The notes under the pieces were generated by a model. It saw nothing but the letters and a program-made list of their open reading frames with translations. It did not search any database and had not been told where the DNA came from. A DNA stretch of 59,728 bases from Anaerocolumna aminovalerica (GTDB lineage Bacteria; Bacillota; Clostridia; Lachnospirales; Lachnospiraceae), in NCBI RefSeq assembly GCF_900115365.1, contig NZ_FOWD01000026.1, positions 1 through 59,728 of the forward strand. The letters run 5' to 3'. The translations under genes and the position numbers were made by a program. Below are positions 26,752 to 36,333 of the stretch, piece by piece (position 1 is the first letter of the stretch; the number at the start of each line of letters is the position of its first letter).

Positions 26752-27852
26752 ATGAACACAATTACTTTACAATCCAACAGTACCTCTGAGAGTACTGTTA
26801 TACCAAATATTTTTATAGACAACTATATGCCCTCTGCAAATGGAGCCTATGTGAAGGTTTACTTATATTTATTGCGTTGTATGGCCTCTTCGGACATGGA
26901 GATTACCCTTTCTTCCATTGCCGATCATTTAGAAGATACGGAAAAAGACATAACCCGAGGATTATGTTATTGGGAAAAAGTAAATCTGCTTTCACTGGTA
27001 AGAGACACCAACCATCAAATTGTATCTATTACTATTAATGATATCTATACAGCAAAAGATAGTCAGGATGCCGAAGAATATGCCACTTCCACCGCAGCTC
27101 CACCGTCAGAGCCGGAGCAGGCTGAGACAGTTTCCATTTCACCGAGGCAGAACTTTGAAAAACCAACTTACTCAGATGCCCAGATAAAACAACTAACCAA
27201 TCATGATGAAGTAAAGTGGTTGTTGAACATTATTGAAATATACTTAGATCGTTTGATAAAACCAATGGATCTTCAATTAATCCTGTATTTATATGAAAGT
27301 CTTGGTTTCTCAGCAGAGTTGATTATGTATCTGTACGAATACTGTGTTTCCAAGAACAAAAAGAATCCATCTTACATAGAAGCCGTTGCCTTATCATGGG
27401 CAGAAGAAGGAATTGATACCGTAGAGAAAGCAGAGGCAGCCACTGTCCTCTACAACAGCAACTACAATGCTGTGAATAAAGCATTTGGATTAAACAGAGC
27501 ACCTGGTAATGTAGAAAAACAGTTTATTAATAAATGGTTAAATAAATTTGGCTTCTCTATCGATATTATTGTAGAGGCCTGCAACCGTACTATTCTTATG
27601 ACTCAAAAACCGGATTTTAAATATGCGGATAAAATATTGGAGAACTGGTTTAAAAAAGGCGTGAAAGAATTAAGCCAGATAGCTAAATTAGATGAAGAAC
27701 ATTCTAAGAGCGTAAACGCTAAGGCTAATTCCTCCAAAATGGCTCCTGCATCCAAGGCGTCCCAGTCAAACCGTTTTAATGCATTTCCTCAAAGGACTTA
27801 TACCGATGAAGATTATTCTTCTATGGAGCAAAGACTGTTAAATAAGCAATAA
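26752..27852 (+). CDS. DnaD-domain primosome protein
   Basis: A primosomal protein of the DnaB/DnaD group that helps load the replicative helicase at origins or restart sites. The N-terminal winged-helix region (about 15-85; IPNIFIDNYMPSANGAYVKV) is the DDBH1 type. Two C-terminal DnaD (DDBH2) repeats follow (about 160-235 and 240-310), each ending in the YxxxIxxxW-type motif, seen as YIEAVALSWAEEGI and YADKILENWFKKGV. The tail is Ser/Ala-rich. The helicase-loader gene follows 52 bp later. The protein cannot be assigned to DnaB rather than DnaD on sequence alone. Confidence 0.85.
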   Translation: MNTITLQSNSTSESTVIPNIFIDNYMPSANGAYVKVYLYLLRCMASSDMEITLSSIADHLEDTEKDITRGLCYWEKVNLLSLVRDTNHQIVSITINDIYTAKDSQDAEEYATSTAAPPSEPEQAETVSISPRQNFEKPTYSDAQIKQLTNHDEVKWLLNIIEIYLDRLIKPMDLQLILYLYESLGFSAELIMYLYEYCVSKNKKNPSYIEAVALSWAEEGIDTVEKAEAATVLYNSNYNAVNKAFGLNRAPGNVEKQFINKWLNKFGFSIDIIVEACNRTILMTQKPDFKYADKILENWFKKGVKELSQIAKLDEEHSKSVNAKANSSKMAPASKASQSNRFNAFPQRTYTDEDYSSMEQRLLNKQ

Positions 27853-27904
27853 AACCATAACTTAGATAGATGAAATGATGTGAATCATAAGGAAGGAATT
27901 ACCT

Positions 27905-28891
27905 ATGGCATTGAAAAATTTTCAATATAATAAAATATTACGGGATTATGATGCAAAGCAGTTGGAAAGTAAGCACAAATTAGATCTGCGTACTGAGCTG
28001 GTATATAAAACAATCCCTGAAATGAAGGAGATTGACGATAAAGTCATAAGCAGTTCCATTGAAAGTGCAAAGCTTCTTCTATATGGGGATGAGAAAGCAT
28101 TGAATTCATTGAAAAAAATCACCAAAGAAGCTTCCAGAAAAAGAATCCAGCTGTTGGAACAACATGGATTTCCAAGGGATTACCTTCAGCCTACCTATTA
28201 TTGCCCGGATTGCAAAGATACCGGTTATAAGGGCAAAGAAAAATGCCATTGCTTTAAACAGGCTATCGTAGATATTGTTTATTCCCAGTCTAATATCAAA
28301 ACGGCCATTGCAGTAGAGAACTTTTCCACATTTTCTTATGATTTTTATTCCGATGATTATATGGAACCAAGTATTAAAATGACTCCAAGGCAGAACATTA
28401 AAAAAGCTGTCCAGACATGCAGGCAGTTTATTGAGAACTTTGATAAGGAGTATAATAACCTTTTACTTTATGGCAATACTGGTGTTGGGAAGACTTTTTT
28501 AGCAAACTGCATAGCAAAGGAACTTTTAGACAGTGCCCATACAGTTATATATTTAACTGCTTTTCAATTATTTGATATATTGGAGAAGAATAAATTCGGT
28601 AAAAGCGAAGAATCCTTTGAATCACAAAATCAATTTGAATATATATTAGATTGTGATTTGCTTATTGTAGACGATTTAGGAACAGAATTGAATAACACTT
28701 TTGTTTCTTCACAATTATACTTATGTATTAATGAACGTTTCTTACGGCGCAAGTCCACTATTATTTCTACAAATTTATCTTTAGATAATATAAACATTAA
28801 TTATAGCGAAAGGGTTTTTTCCCGTATTGCCAGCAATTACATTCTTTTGAAAATTATAGGAGAAGACATTCGGCTAAAAAAACTGTTTTAG
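27905..28891 (+). CDS. DnaI/DnaC-type helicase loader ATPase
   Basis: An AAA+ protein that delivers the replicative helicase to DNA. The N-terminal helicase-binding half carries a zinc site (YCPDCKDTGYKGKEKCHC, about residues 99-117). The ATPase domain has Walker A (LLYGNTGVGKTFLANC), Walker B (LLIVDDLGTE) and the sensor segment STIISTNLSLDNI. The Arg finger-like RVFSRIASNY is near the end. GGAAGGAATTACCT lies before the ATG. With the DnaD-domain gene upstream it forms a primosome operon. The DnaA-box cluster suggests replication-linked control. Confidence 0.88.
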   Translation: MALKNFQYNKILRDYDAKQLESKHKLDLRTELVYKTIPEMKEIDDKVISSSIESAKLLLYGDEKALNSLKKITKEASRKRIQLLEQHGFPRDYLQPTYYCPDCKDTGYKGKEKCHCFKQAIVDIVYSQSNIKTAIAVENFSTFSYDFYSDDYMEPSIKMTPRQNIKKAVQTCRQFIENFDKEYNNLLLYGNTGVGKTFLANCIAKELLDSAHTVIYLTAFQLFDILEKNKFGKSEESFESQNQFEYILDCDLLIVDDLGTELNNTFVSSQLYLCINERFLRRKSTIISTNLSLDNININYSERVFSRIASNYILLKIIGEDIRLKKLF

Positions 28892-28912
28892 AAGTTTGTT
28901 TAAGATTTAGCC

Positions 28913-28941
28913 TTGACTTACTATATTGATAATGGTATAAC
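28913..28941 (+). promoter_or_regulatory. prs promoter
   Basis: TTGACT (28913-28918), 17 bp, TATAAC (28936-28941), about 55 bp before the prs ATG. Confidence 0.65.
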
Positions 28942-28996
28942 GTAAATGGACATTTTCCCATTAACTTATTAAATTTTTATCGGAGGACAAATACAA

Positions 28997-30172
28997 ATGC
29001 CACAGCAAGAAAAAATAATCGAAACAATCCCAGTGGGACCTTTAGGAATAATTGCCTTAGAAAGTAGTAAAGAACTTGGGCAAAAAGTAAATAACTACAT
29101 TGTAAGCTGGCGTAATGAAGTGAACAGTGAGCATACTTCTACCATAGCCTTTGCTGGTTATCAAAGAGATTCCTATTTAATCAACGCTTCCTGCCCAAGA
29201 TTCGGCAGCGGTGAAGCAAAGGGCCTCATTAAAGAAACTGTGCGAGGTGACGATTTATATCTGTTAGTAGACGTATGTAATTATAGTTTAACTTATTCTG
29301 TATGCGGTCAAGTAAATCATATGTCTCCAGATGACCATTACCAGGACTTAAAGAGAATTATAGCAGCTGTTGGCGGCAAAGCTCGTAGAATTACTGTAAT
29401 CATGCCATTCTTATATGAGAGCAGACAACATAAAAGAAGTTCAAGGGAATCATTAGACTGTGCTTTGGCTTTACAAGAATTAACAAACATGGGTGTAGAA
29501 AGCATCATTACCTTTGATGCCCATGACCCTCGTGTTCAAAATGCTATTCCTTTAAAGAGCTTCGAAACAGTACAACCTACTTATCAATTTATTAAAGCTT
29601 TACTTAAGAATGTACCAGACTTGAATTTAGATCCAAACCATATGATGGTTATCAGCCCTGACGAAGGTGGAATGAACCGTGCTGTATATTTTGCCAATGT
29701 TCTTGGCATTGACCTTGGTATGTTCTACAAACGCCGTGACTATAGCACCATCGTTAACGGACGTAACCCTATTGTTGCCCATGAATTCCTGGGTGATGAT
29801 ATAGAAGGAAAAGATATGTTAATTATTGATGACATGATTTCCTCAGGGGAAAGTATGATAGATGTTGCTACAGAACTAAAGAAGAGAAAAGCAGGAAAAA
29901 TCTTTGTATGTGCAACTTTCGGATTATTCACCAATGGTTTTAAAAAATTTGATGAAGCTTACGAGCAAGGATTAATCGATCGTGTATTAACCACGAATTT
30001 GGTATATCAACCATCTGAATTGCTTTCTAAGCCTTATTATATCAGTGTGGATATGAGCAAATACATTGCTTTATTAATTGATACTTTAAACCACGATAAA
30101 TCCATCAGTGAATTTTTGAGTCCAACCGAACGTATCCAAAAATTATTAAACAAATATAAAAACCGCCAGTAA
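28997..30172 (+). CDS. prs: ribose-phosphate pyrophosphokinase, long clostridial form
   Basis: Prs makes PRPP from ribose-5-phosphate and ATP for nucleotide, His and Trp synthesis. The PRPP-binding loop MLIIDDMISSGESMIDVATE, the flexible loop region (YESRQHKRSSRESLDCAL) and ISPDEGGMNRAVYFAN are present. At 391 aa it is about 75 residues longer than the B. subtilis type, with an N-terminal extension (PQQEKIIETIPVGPLGIIAL) and inserts, as in a divergent clostridial subfamily. CGGAGGAC precedes the ATG. It is followed by a bidirectional terminator. Confidence 0.88.
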   Translation: MPQQEKIIETIPVGPLGIIALESSKELGQKVNNYIVSWRNEVNSEHTSTIAFAGYQRDSYLINASCPRFGSGEAKGLIKETVRGDDLYLLVDVCNYSLTYSVCGQVNHMSPDDHYQDLKRIIAAVGGKARRITVIMPFLYESRQHKRSSRESLDCALALQELTNMGVESIITFDAHDPRVQNAIPLKSFETVQPTYQFIKALLKNVPDLNLDPNHMMVISPDEGGMNRAVYFANVLGIDLGMFYKRRDYSTIVNGRNPIVAHEFLGDDIEGKDMLIIDDMISSGESMIDVATELKKRKAGKIFVCATFGLFTNGFKKFDEAYEQGLIDRVLTTNLVYQPSELLSKPYYISVDMSKYIALLIDTLNHDKSISEFLSPTERIQKLLNKYKNRQ

Positions 30173-30196
30173 TCATCAGATTACTGCTCCGAATTA

Positions 30197-30227
30197 AAAA
30201 TTCCCGGAACTTAAAACCGGGAATTTT
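30197..30227. terminator. bidirectional terminator between prs and the PBP gene
   Basis: AAAATTCCCGG (30197-30207) and CCGGGAATTTT (30217-30227) form an 11-bp stem with A- and T-runs on either side, between convergent genes. Confidence 0.85.
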
Positions 30228-30253
30228 TTGTATCATTTTTTATATGTTTTTTA

Positions 30254-32740
30254 TTATCCAGGCCCCCCATTACCCCCTAAGCCTTTGTTTATATCTTCTT
30301 CCCATCCGTTGTTTATATCACCGTTTGCATCTTGGTCCCTAGGCCTATCTTTGTCTGTCGGTACCTCTTGCTCTGTATTCTCTTCATAAAATTCTTCTAA
30401 ATCGGTCTGGTCCTCAAAGTCCATTCCTGATTCCGTATCTTCATAAAAATCATCCTCATTGGACTCATTCCATTCCTCTCCTGAATCAGGGCTTGGATTA
30501 ATGTCTTGATTTTGGCTATCCTTTGCCTTCTCTTGGTCATTGTCCTTTCCTGTTTTATCCTTGTTTTCATTATCCTTTGTACTATCCGGTTTTTCTGAAT
30601 CCTTTATAGAATCCTCTTCCGCCTCTTCTTCCTTTTTCTCTTTCGGCGGTCTATTATCTGTATATAATATGAATTCTTCATTCTCTAAGTTTTTATGAAT
30701 TTCATTCATATAAGTTTTCCATATAGTACCCGGATGTTTAGAGCCGTATAGGTTGTTAAGGGACTTCGGAAGATCGTACCCAACCCATACCCCTGTGGTG
30801 TAATAAGGGGTATACCCTACAAACCAACCATCTTTGTTGTTATTTGTAGTTCCGGTTTTACCGGCACTGGTCATATTGGTTAAAGTCAGACCTTTTCCGG
30901 TACCTCTTTTCATAACGCCTTCTAATACATTCGTCATTATTCTGGCTGCGTTGGTTTCGTAAATGCGCTTTTGTTTATTGATTTCACCCACAACTTCATT
31001 ACCTTCTGCATCTAATATCTTTACAATACAGGTAGGTTCCCGAAAAATTCCGTCATTTTCTAATGCGGCATATGCCGAAGTCAGTTCAACCGGACTTGTA
31101 CCTATTGTAAATCCTCCCAAAGATGCCGCCGGTATATAATCATTCTTATCAATTTTAGAAAAATTCATATTCAGCAGATAGGATAACCCAACATTCGGTG
31201 TCAGTTCTTCAAACATCTTCCATGCTATAGTATTCTTTGATACTTCAATTGCCTTTCTTAATTCCATCTGTCCGGAATAGGTTCCGCCGGAATTAGAAGG
31301 CCCGCCTTTTATTGGTTCATCCACAACTGTACTGTCGGGATAATAACCTCTCTCGAAAATTGGAGTATATACAATCAGGGGTTTTATGGCACTTCCAGGC
31401 TGACGGTAACTTTGATATCCCCGGTTCAGGGTATATCCGTTATATTTTTGTGATCGCCCTCCCACAATAGCTACCACTTTTCCCGTTGAATTATCTATAC
31501 TGACTGCTGCTCCTTGTAAAGTATAAATTCCTTCTTTATTTACTTCTCCGTAATCTTTCAGAGTATTATCCACTGCCTGCTGCAATAGTTTTTGCTTCTT
31601 CATATCAATGGAGGTATAGATACGGTAACCCTCAAAATAAAGGGATTTTTGAATCTTATAATATAAATCATAATACTGTTCTTCGTATTTTTCCTGCTGT
31701 TCTTTATTATCAAACCGATACTGGAACTCAAAACCCTGCTTCTCCATCAATGCCCTTATAGCACAGTAAGACACATAAGTATCTACATAATTGTTCTTTT
31801 TCACCTTACTTAAGGACAAGGTAATCTCCTGATTCGAAGCCTTATTATACTCTTCCAATCCTATGCGGCCGTCTTGATACATATGGTCCAGAATACGGTT
31901 TCGTCTGGCTTTGGTATTATCCATATGATGCAATGGGTTATAAATGGTGGGATTATTGGGTATAGCACATAAAAATGCAACTTCAGACAGACTAAGGTCC
32001 TTTGCGCTCTTATTAAAGTATCCCTTACTAGCTGCTTCAATACCATAATAACCATTTGCAAAATAGATATTATTTAAATAAAACTCCAGAATATCTTCTT
32101 TGCTATACTTCTTCTCCAACTCAATGGCAATAAATATTTCTTTTAATTTCCTTTCATAGGTCACTTCATTGCTGAGAAAGATGTTCCTTGCCAACTGTTG
32201 GGTAATGGTGCTGGCTCCCTGAGTAATGTCACCTTCGTTCTTAATAAGTGCTGTCATTGCCCTGATAATGGCCAGCAGATCTACCCCTTCATGAGACATA
32301 TACTTCTTATCTTCAATTGAGATCATCGCTTTTACTGCTGTCTCAGGAATCTCTTTATACTCCAGATAATATACATCTTTCTCTCCCTTTAGTACAGAGA
32401 TTGGTTTCCCTTTTATGTCATATACCAAACTGGTTTCCGCCTGGCGGAAAGTATCCCTGTCAGACATACTAACTGCCTCCTGAGCTTCTTTCTGAAACCG
32501 GATAATGGTATTACCGTATTTAAAATAAATAAACAAACCTGCTATGAGAACGCATAAGGATAATATCAATAACAGAATCAGAAAAAACAAGCCTATTTTC
32601 TTACCGATGGAATCTTTCCCTGTATTAGCTGCTTGTCTCTTATTCTTTTTTGATTTTTGATTGGTCCTTTTACTTTTTTTATTATTTTTCTTCTTATGGA
32701 TTTGACTTGTATTGGTTCTTGAATTCGTTGGTTTATTCAT
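30254..32740 (-). CDS. class A penicillin-binding protein (PBP1A type)
   Basis: A bifunctional peptidoglycan synthase. A basic cytoplasmic N-terminus (about 1-45, Lys/Asn-rich) and one TM segment (about 48-75) precede the GT51 glycosyltransferase (SIEDKKYMSHEGVDL and GASTITQQLARNIFL, about 120-290). The transpeptidase has SxxK (GSAIKP), SxN (SKN) and KTGT (AGKTGTTNN). The last 130 residues are a very acidic Asp/Glu/Asn/Lys low-complexity tail, probably disordered and outside the membrane. The length is 828 aa. It is monocistronic, with a terminator shared with prs. Confidence 0.93.
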   Translation of the reverse strand: MNKPTNSRTNTSQIHKKKNNKKSKRTNQKSKKNKRQAANTGKDSIGKKIGLFFLILLLILSLCVLIAGLFIYFKYGNTIIRFQKEAQEAVSMSDRDTFRQAETSLVYDIKGKPISVLKGEKDVYYLEYKEIPETAVKAMISIEDKKYMSHEGVDLLAIIRAMTALIKNEGDITQGASTITQQLARNIFLSNEVTYERKLKEIFIAIELEKKYSKEDILEFYLNNIYFANGYYGIEAASKGYFNKSAKDLSLSEVAFLCAIPNNPTIYNPLHHMDNTKARRNRILDHMYQDGRIGLEEYNKASNQEITLSLSKVKKNNYVDTYVSYCAIRALMEKQGFEFQYRFDNKEQQEKYEEQYYDLYYKIQKSLYFEGYRIYTSIDMKKQKLLQQAVDNTLKDYGEVNKEGIYTLQGAAVSIDNSTGKVVAIVGGRSQKYNGYTLNRGYQSYRQPGSAIKPLIVYTPIFERGYYPDSTVVDEPIKGGPSNSGGTYSGQMELRKAIEVSKNTIAWKMFEELTPNVGLSYLLNMNFSKIDKNDYIPAASLGGFTIGTSPVELTSAYAALENDGIFREPTCIVKILDAEGNEVVGEINKQKRIYETNAARIMTNVLEGVMKRGTGKGLTLTNMTSAGKTGTTNNNKDGWFVGYTPYYTTGVWVGYDLPKSLNNLYGSKHPGTIWKTYMNEIHKNLENEEFILYTDNRPPKEKKEEEAEEDSIKDSEKPDSTKDNENKDKTGKDNDQEKAKDSQNQDINPSPDSGEEWNESNEDDFYEDTESGMDFEDQTDLEEFYEENTEQEVPTDKDRPRDQDANGDINNGWEEDINKGLGGNGGPG

Positions 32741-32835
32741 ATTCTTCCTTCACTTACTCCTCCGGTTGCAAATGTTTATCTAGTTTGGATTCCATGAAAG
32801 CCTGCCCATGAAATACTTATGAAAATGCATATACT

Positions 32836-34959
32836 TTAGCTGTTAAGATTTATATAATTATAGTCTGCCTGCATCCCGTCAAGAAACTCTTTTTCTCTTT
32901 TATGACAGGTAAATATTATAATCTGTCCTTTTTTATTCTGTGTAAGAAACCTAAGAGCTGCTTTTGTTCGGTTATCATCATACAAAGCAAAGCAATCATC
33001 CAGCAATATGGGCATATTATCCTTGCCGTACACCAGATCGGATATGGCAAGGCGAAGAGCAAGATATAACTGCCCTATGGTTCCAGCACTTAGCTTGTCC
33101 AATAATATGTAATTGTCTTGCTGATCCACCTTTATATTCATTTTCTCATCTACTTTAACATTGGAATATTTACCGTCTGTTATAGCTCCTGCAAGGTCAG
33201 AAATCAGCTGGTTTAATTTCCAGCCAAAACTATCGTGAATGTCTACAGACAGACGTTCTATGGTCTCTATGGCTAATTTAATTGCAGATAGCTCCACTTC
33301 ATTATCTTTCGCCTGTTTTTCTAATTCCTCAAGTTCTTTGGTTTGTTGCAGCAGCCTTTCTTCATTGTCCTCTAAACCTTTCAGTTCCCAGCCTATCTTT
33401 TCTTTTTTCAGCCTGATCTCTTCGTATCTTTTTGTTCTATGGTCTTTTAAATCTGCAATAACCTGCTTTTCATTACTAATATACTTCTCCCATAAAGATA
33501 AGCTGCTATCACTAATTTCAAAAGCCGGCAGCTTCTCTTTATGAAATACATCGGCAAAAGTTTGAAAATATTTTCTTAGTTCTTCTTCTATTATTTGAAT
33601 CCTTTCACTGATACCAGTTATCTGTTCTTCGTAGTCTTCTATTTGTTTTTTAAGATGCCCTAGTGACATTACCGATTTTAAATAATAATCATGCCTGCTC
33701 TTTAATTCTACTTCACTTACAACATGATTACTGTTTAATATACTTTGCTTTCTGGTTTTTAATTGTTTTAAAGTATCTTCCAGGATTTTATACTCTTCCT
33801 CCATACTGTTCTGCATTTCTTTTGAATGCTTTACCATAAATAAGGATCCGATAAAACCCAAGCCTCCTAAGACTGCAAGGGCTAACAGAAAAGGGTATTT
33901 GTGATTTATCCAAAAAAGGATACTAAAAATACATAAGGTTGCCGGAATAAGCCCTATAAGCAGATTACTTATCCCTTTTGTTACTTTACCTCTGTAGTTT
34001 TCCATATAAATGGATTTCTTTTGTTCATATTGAGAAATTCTATTATTTATATCCTCAAGTTCTTCTAGATGATCTGAAATATAATCCTTCCACTTCTCAT
34101 TATCTAATATCTTCCTTTCTTCTTCCTTTTGTTTGTTTTGCTTCTCCTTCAGAGTTTGTATCAAGTTCCAGTCTTGACGGTAATTATAGTACTTTTCTTT
34201 CATAACCGGAAAATGATTCAGAAATTCTTCGTATGCTAAGGTTGCTTCATTACTAAAGGAGGCACTTCTATATTCATGTTCTAGCAGCTTTTCCTGACTT
34301 TCCAATTCTTTTATTTGTAAGGTTAATTCTTCTATTCTATCTTCTTTTTCAAGACACTCTTCCAACTCTTCTTTTATGCTATGAATCTTATTATCTAATT
34401 GAAGACTCTCCAGTTCTTTTCGTCTATCCTGTAAAAGACTTTGTGCTCTTGTTACATCTACCTCATTGCTTTTTGACATAGATAGATTGGCAAGATAATT
34501 TCTTACTTCATCCTCCAGTTCCTGATCCGTTTTTGCCCTTAACTGTTCAATACTGATCGTATTCCGGTATCCGGACTCGGTAAGTCCGCCATAAAACTCC
34601 GGAAGTTCCTCCGGTTTTATGTTTATTTCCCTTCCGGTGGTAATATCTATGATGGTATAGCTTTTTGTATTCTTATCAAAGTTACGGATGATACGGTAAG
34701 CCTTATCTGATTTTTCTATATCCATGCTTCCGCTATAAGCACCGGGCATATCCCAAGGCTGATACTTTAAATAAATATCATCTTTGGAGGCTCTTCCTCT
34801 TTGCTTTTCTATTCCAAACAGCATACCTTTGATAAAAGTATGAATAGTGGATTTACCTGCTTCATTTTCACCATAGATAAGATTTATACCGCTTTTTAAA
34901 GTTATTGCTTTATTATGAAACTTTCCAAAATGATTCAGTCTTAATTCTTTGATCTCCAA
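32836..34959 (-). CDS. SbcC/YhaN-like coiled-coil ATPase
   Basis: An SMC-like ATPase likely working with the nuclease encoded 15 bp upstream. The N-terminal Walker A half (INLIYGENEAGKSTIHTF, about 26-43) and the C-terminal signature and Walker B half (LSAGTIGQLYLALRLAI then MPILLDDCFALYDD) are separated by about 400 residues of coiled coil. The coil is interrupted by two hydrophobic segments (about 335-385), characteristic of YhaN-type rather than classical SbcC proteins. At 707 aa it is shorter than B. subtilis YhaN. A role in DNA end processing is inferred from the family. Confidence 0.82.
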   Translation of the reverse strand: MEIKELRLNHFGKFHNKAITLKSGINLIYGENEAGKSTIHTFIKGMLFGIEKQRGRASKDDIYLKYQPWDMPGAYSGSMDIEKSDKAYRIIRNFDKNTKSYTIIDITTGREINIKPEELPEFYGGLTESGYRNTISIEQLRAKTDQELEDEVRNYLANLSMSKSNEVDVTRAQSLLQDRRKELESLQLDNKIHSIKEELEECLEKEDRIEELTLQIKELESQEKLLEHEYRSASFSNEATLAYEEFLNHFPVMKEKYYNYRQDWNLIQTLKEKQNKQKEEERKILDNEKWKDYISDHLEELEDINNRISQYEQKKSIYMENYRGKVTKGISNLLIGLIPATLCIFSILFWINHKYPFLLALAVLGGLGFIGSLFMVKHSKEMQNSMEEEYKILEDTLKQLKTRKQSILNSNHVVSEVELKSRHDYYLKSVMSLGHLKKQIEDYEEQITGISERIQIIEEELRKYFQTFADVFHKEKLPAFEISDSSLSLWEKYISNEKQVIADLKDHRTKRYEEIRLKKEKIGWELKGLEDNEERLLQQTKELEELEKQAKDNEVELSAIKLAIETIERLSVDIHDSFGWKLNQLISDLAGAITDGKYSNVKVDEKMNIKVDQQDNYILLDKLSAGTIGQLYLALRLAISDLVYGKDNMPILLDDCFALYDDNRTKAALRFLTQNKKGQIIIFTCHKREKEFLDGMQADYNYINLNS

Positions 34960-34974
34960 GATTTCATCTCCTTG

Positions 34975-36054
34975 TTACCTTACTTTTGCCCCTAATAACG
35001 CCTCCAGTCCATAATACAATGCCTTTTTCCCTATTATATCCCGGTCGTTACCCTTTTGGCAGTGCTCTTGGATTCCTTTTATATACAGACCTATTATGTT
35101 GTCCTGATTTTCCCGGTAGAGGGTTTCAAAATCATAATCAGGCACTGTATCATCCATTACCTCAATTACATTTCCAAGATTATAGATATCCTCTTTCTGA
35201 AAAGAAATATCCTCATCCCGAAACCCGTTAATCTGAAATATAAATATATTCTGCTCTCCATATTCTTTAATTTTATCTTTTGCCATATCAATTAAAGCAC
35301 CATTAGTGAAACCAGGATCTACCGTCAACTCTGCCTTTATATATTCCCTTACGGAATGAGGAATAAAATTTATATGGATATGGGAATTCTCTTCTTCTTT
35401 TACTATTTCCCCTTTAATATACCCTCTCGGGCCTGTTTCGTTTTTATCCAAAGGTTCCAAAGAACCTGCATATGCCATTCGGCTGCCGAATAATTCCGGC
35501 TTATGAATATGTCCCAAGGCTACATAGTCAAATCCATTGTTACCTACTGCCTTTTTATCAATAGGTATGTTTTTCTCATCACCGCCATGGGCAAGTAATA
35601 TGTTGATCCGTTCCTCACATCCCGGTCTTACTTTATTATACAATGGTTTTGTAATATCTCTCTTATGATAGCTAAAACCATACACTTCTGTATTAATATC
35701 TTCTAAGTATATGCTGTCCATATCTTCCTCTATTAACATCTGAACCTGTCTACACCATTCAAAACCAATATAGTTAGATCTGGCACCAATATAATCGTGA
35801 TTGCCGGCTATTAAAACAACCTGAGTTCCTATTAATTTTTCAAAACTATAATTCACCTCTTTTAATTCTCTAATTAAAGGCTGCTTATGAAATAAATCAC
35901 CTGAAATCAGCAGCAAATCTATGCCTTCTTCGTTACATATATCTATTATTCCATTAAAAGCAGACAAAATCTCTTTTTCCCTCATTACTCCCCAGGAGTA
36001 ATTAGAATCTGGCTTTGCACCTATATGTACATCTGATATATGGATAAACTTCAT
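34975..36054 (-). CDS. SbcD/YhaO-like metallophosphoesterase (DNA exonuclease)
   Basis: A calcineurin-like phosphoesterase of the Mre11/SbcD group. The five metal-binding motifs are visible: FIHISDVHIG, ISGDLFHK, IAGNHDYIG, LLAHGGDEK and ALGHIHKPELF. The C-terminal third (about 250-359) is a capping or partner-binding region. It is followed at 15 bp by the YhaN-like ATPase, a pairing typical of nuclease-ATPase complexes that process DNA ends. It is divergent from the LysM-GH18 gene. Confidence 0.87.
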   Translation of the reverse strand: MKFIHISDVHIGAKPDSNYSWGVMREKEILSAFNGIIDICNEEGIDLLLISGDLFHKQPLIRELKEVNYSFEKLIGTQVVLIAGNHDYIGARSNYIGFEWCRQVQMLIEEDMDSIYLEDINTEVYGFSYHKRDITKPLYNKVRPGCEERINILLAHGGDEKNIPIDKKAVGNNGFDYVALGHIHKPELFGSRMAYAGSLEPLDKNETGPRGYIKGEIVKEEENSHIHINFIPHSVREYIKAELTVDPGFTNGALIDMAKDKIKEYGEQNIFIFQINGFRDEDISFQKEDIYNLGNVIEVMDDTVPDYDFETLYRENQDNIIGLYIKGIQEHCQKGNDRDIIGKKALYYGLEALLGAKVR

Positions 36055-36333
36055 ATGCTCACTCCTTGTTAATACAGCATTTATTATAAATTACGTTTAA
36101 TTTATTTGAATAGGTTAAATCAATACTAATATTTGAAAATCATAATCGAATATTTGTTTTCATTATTGTACCATTATTTCAATTTCATGACAACCAATTC
36201 ATTACAGACCAAAAGTCTCATTTCAATTAGGCTGTTTTATCATGCAAAGGACCTTGCATCTACTAAAAATAGAATTATAACAACTTCTATATGTAATCCC
36301 ATATAATATAATAAAATACTTCTTGGAGTATAT
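36055..36333. other. divergent spacer
   Basis: AT-rich DNA between the nuclease gene and the LysM-GH18 gene. No firm promoter or structure was identified. Confidence 0.4.
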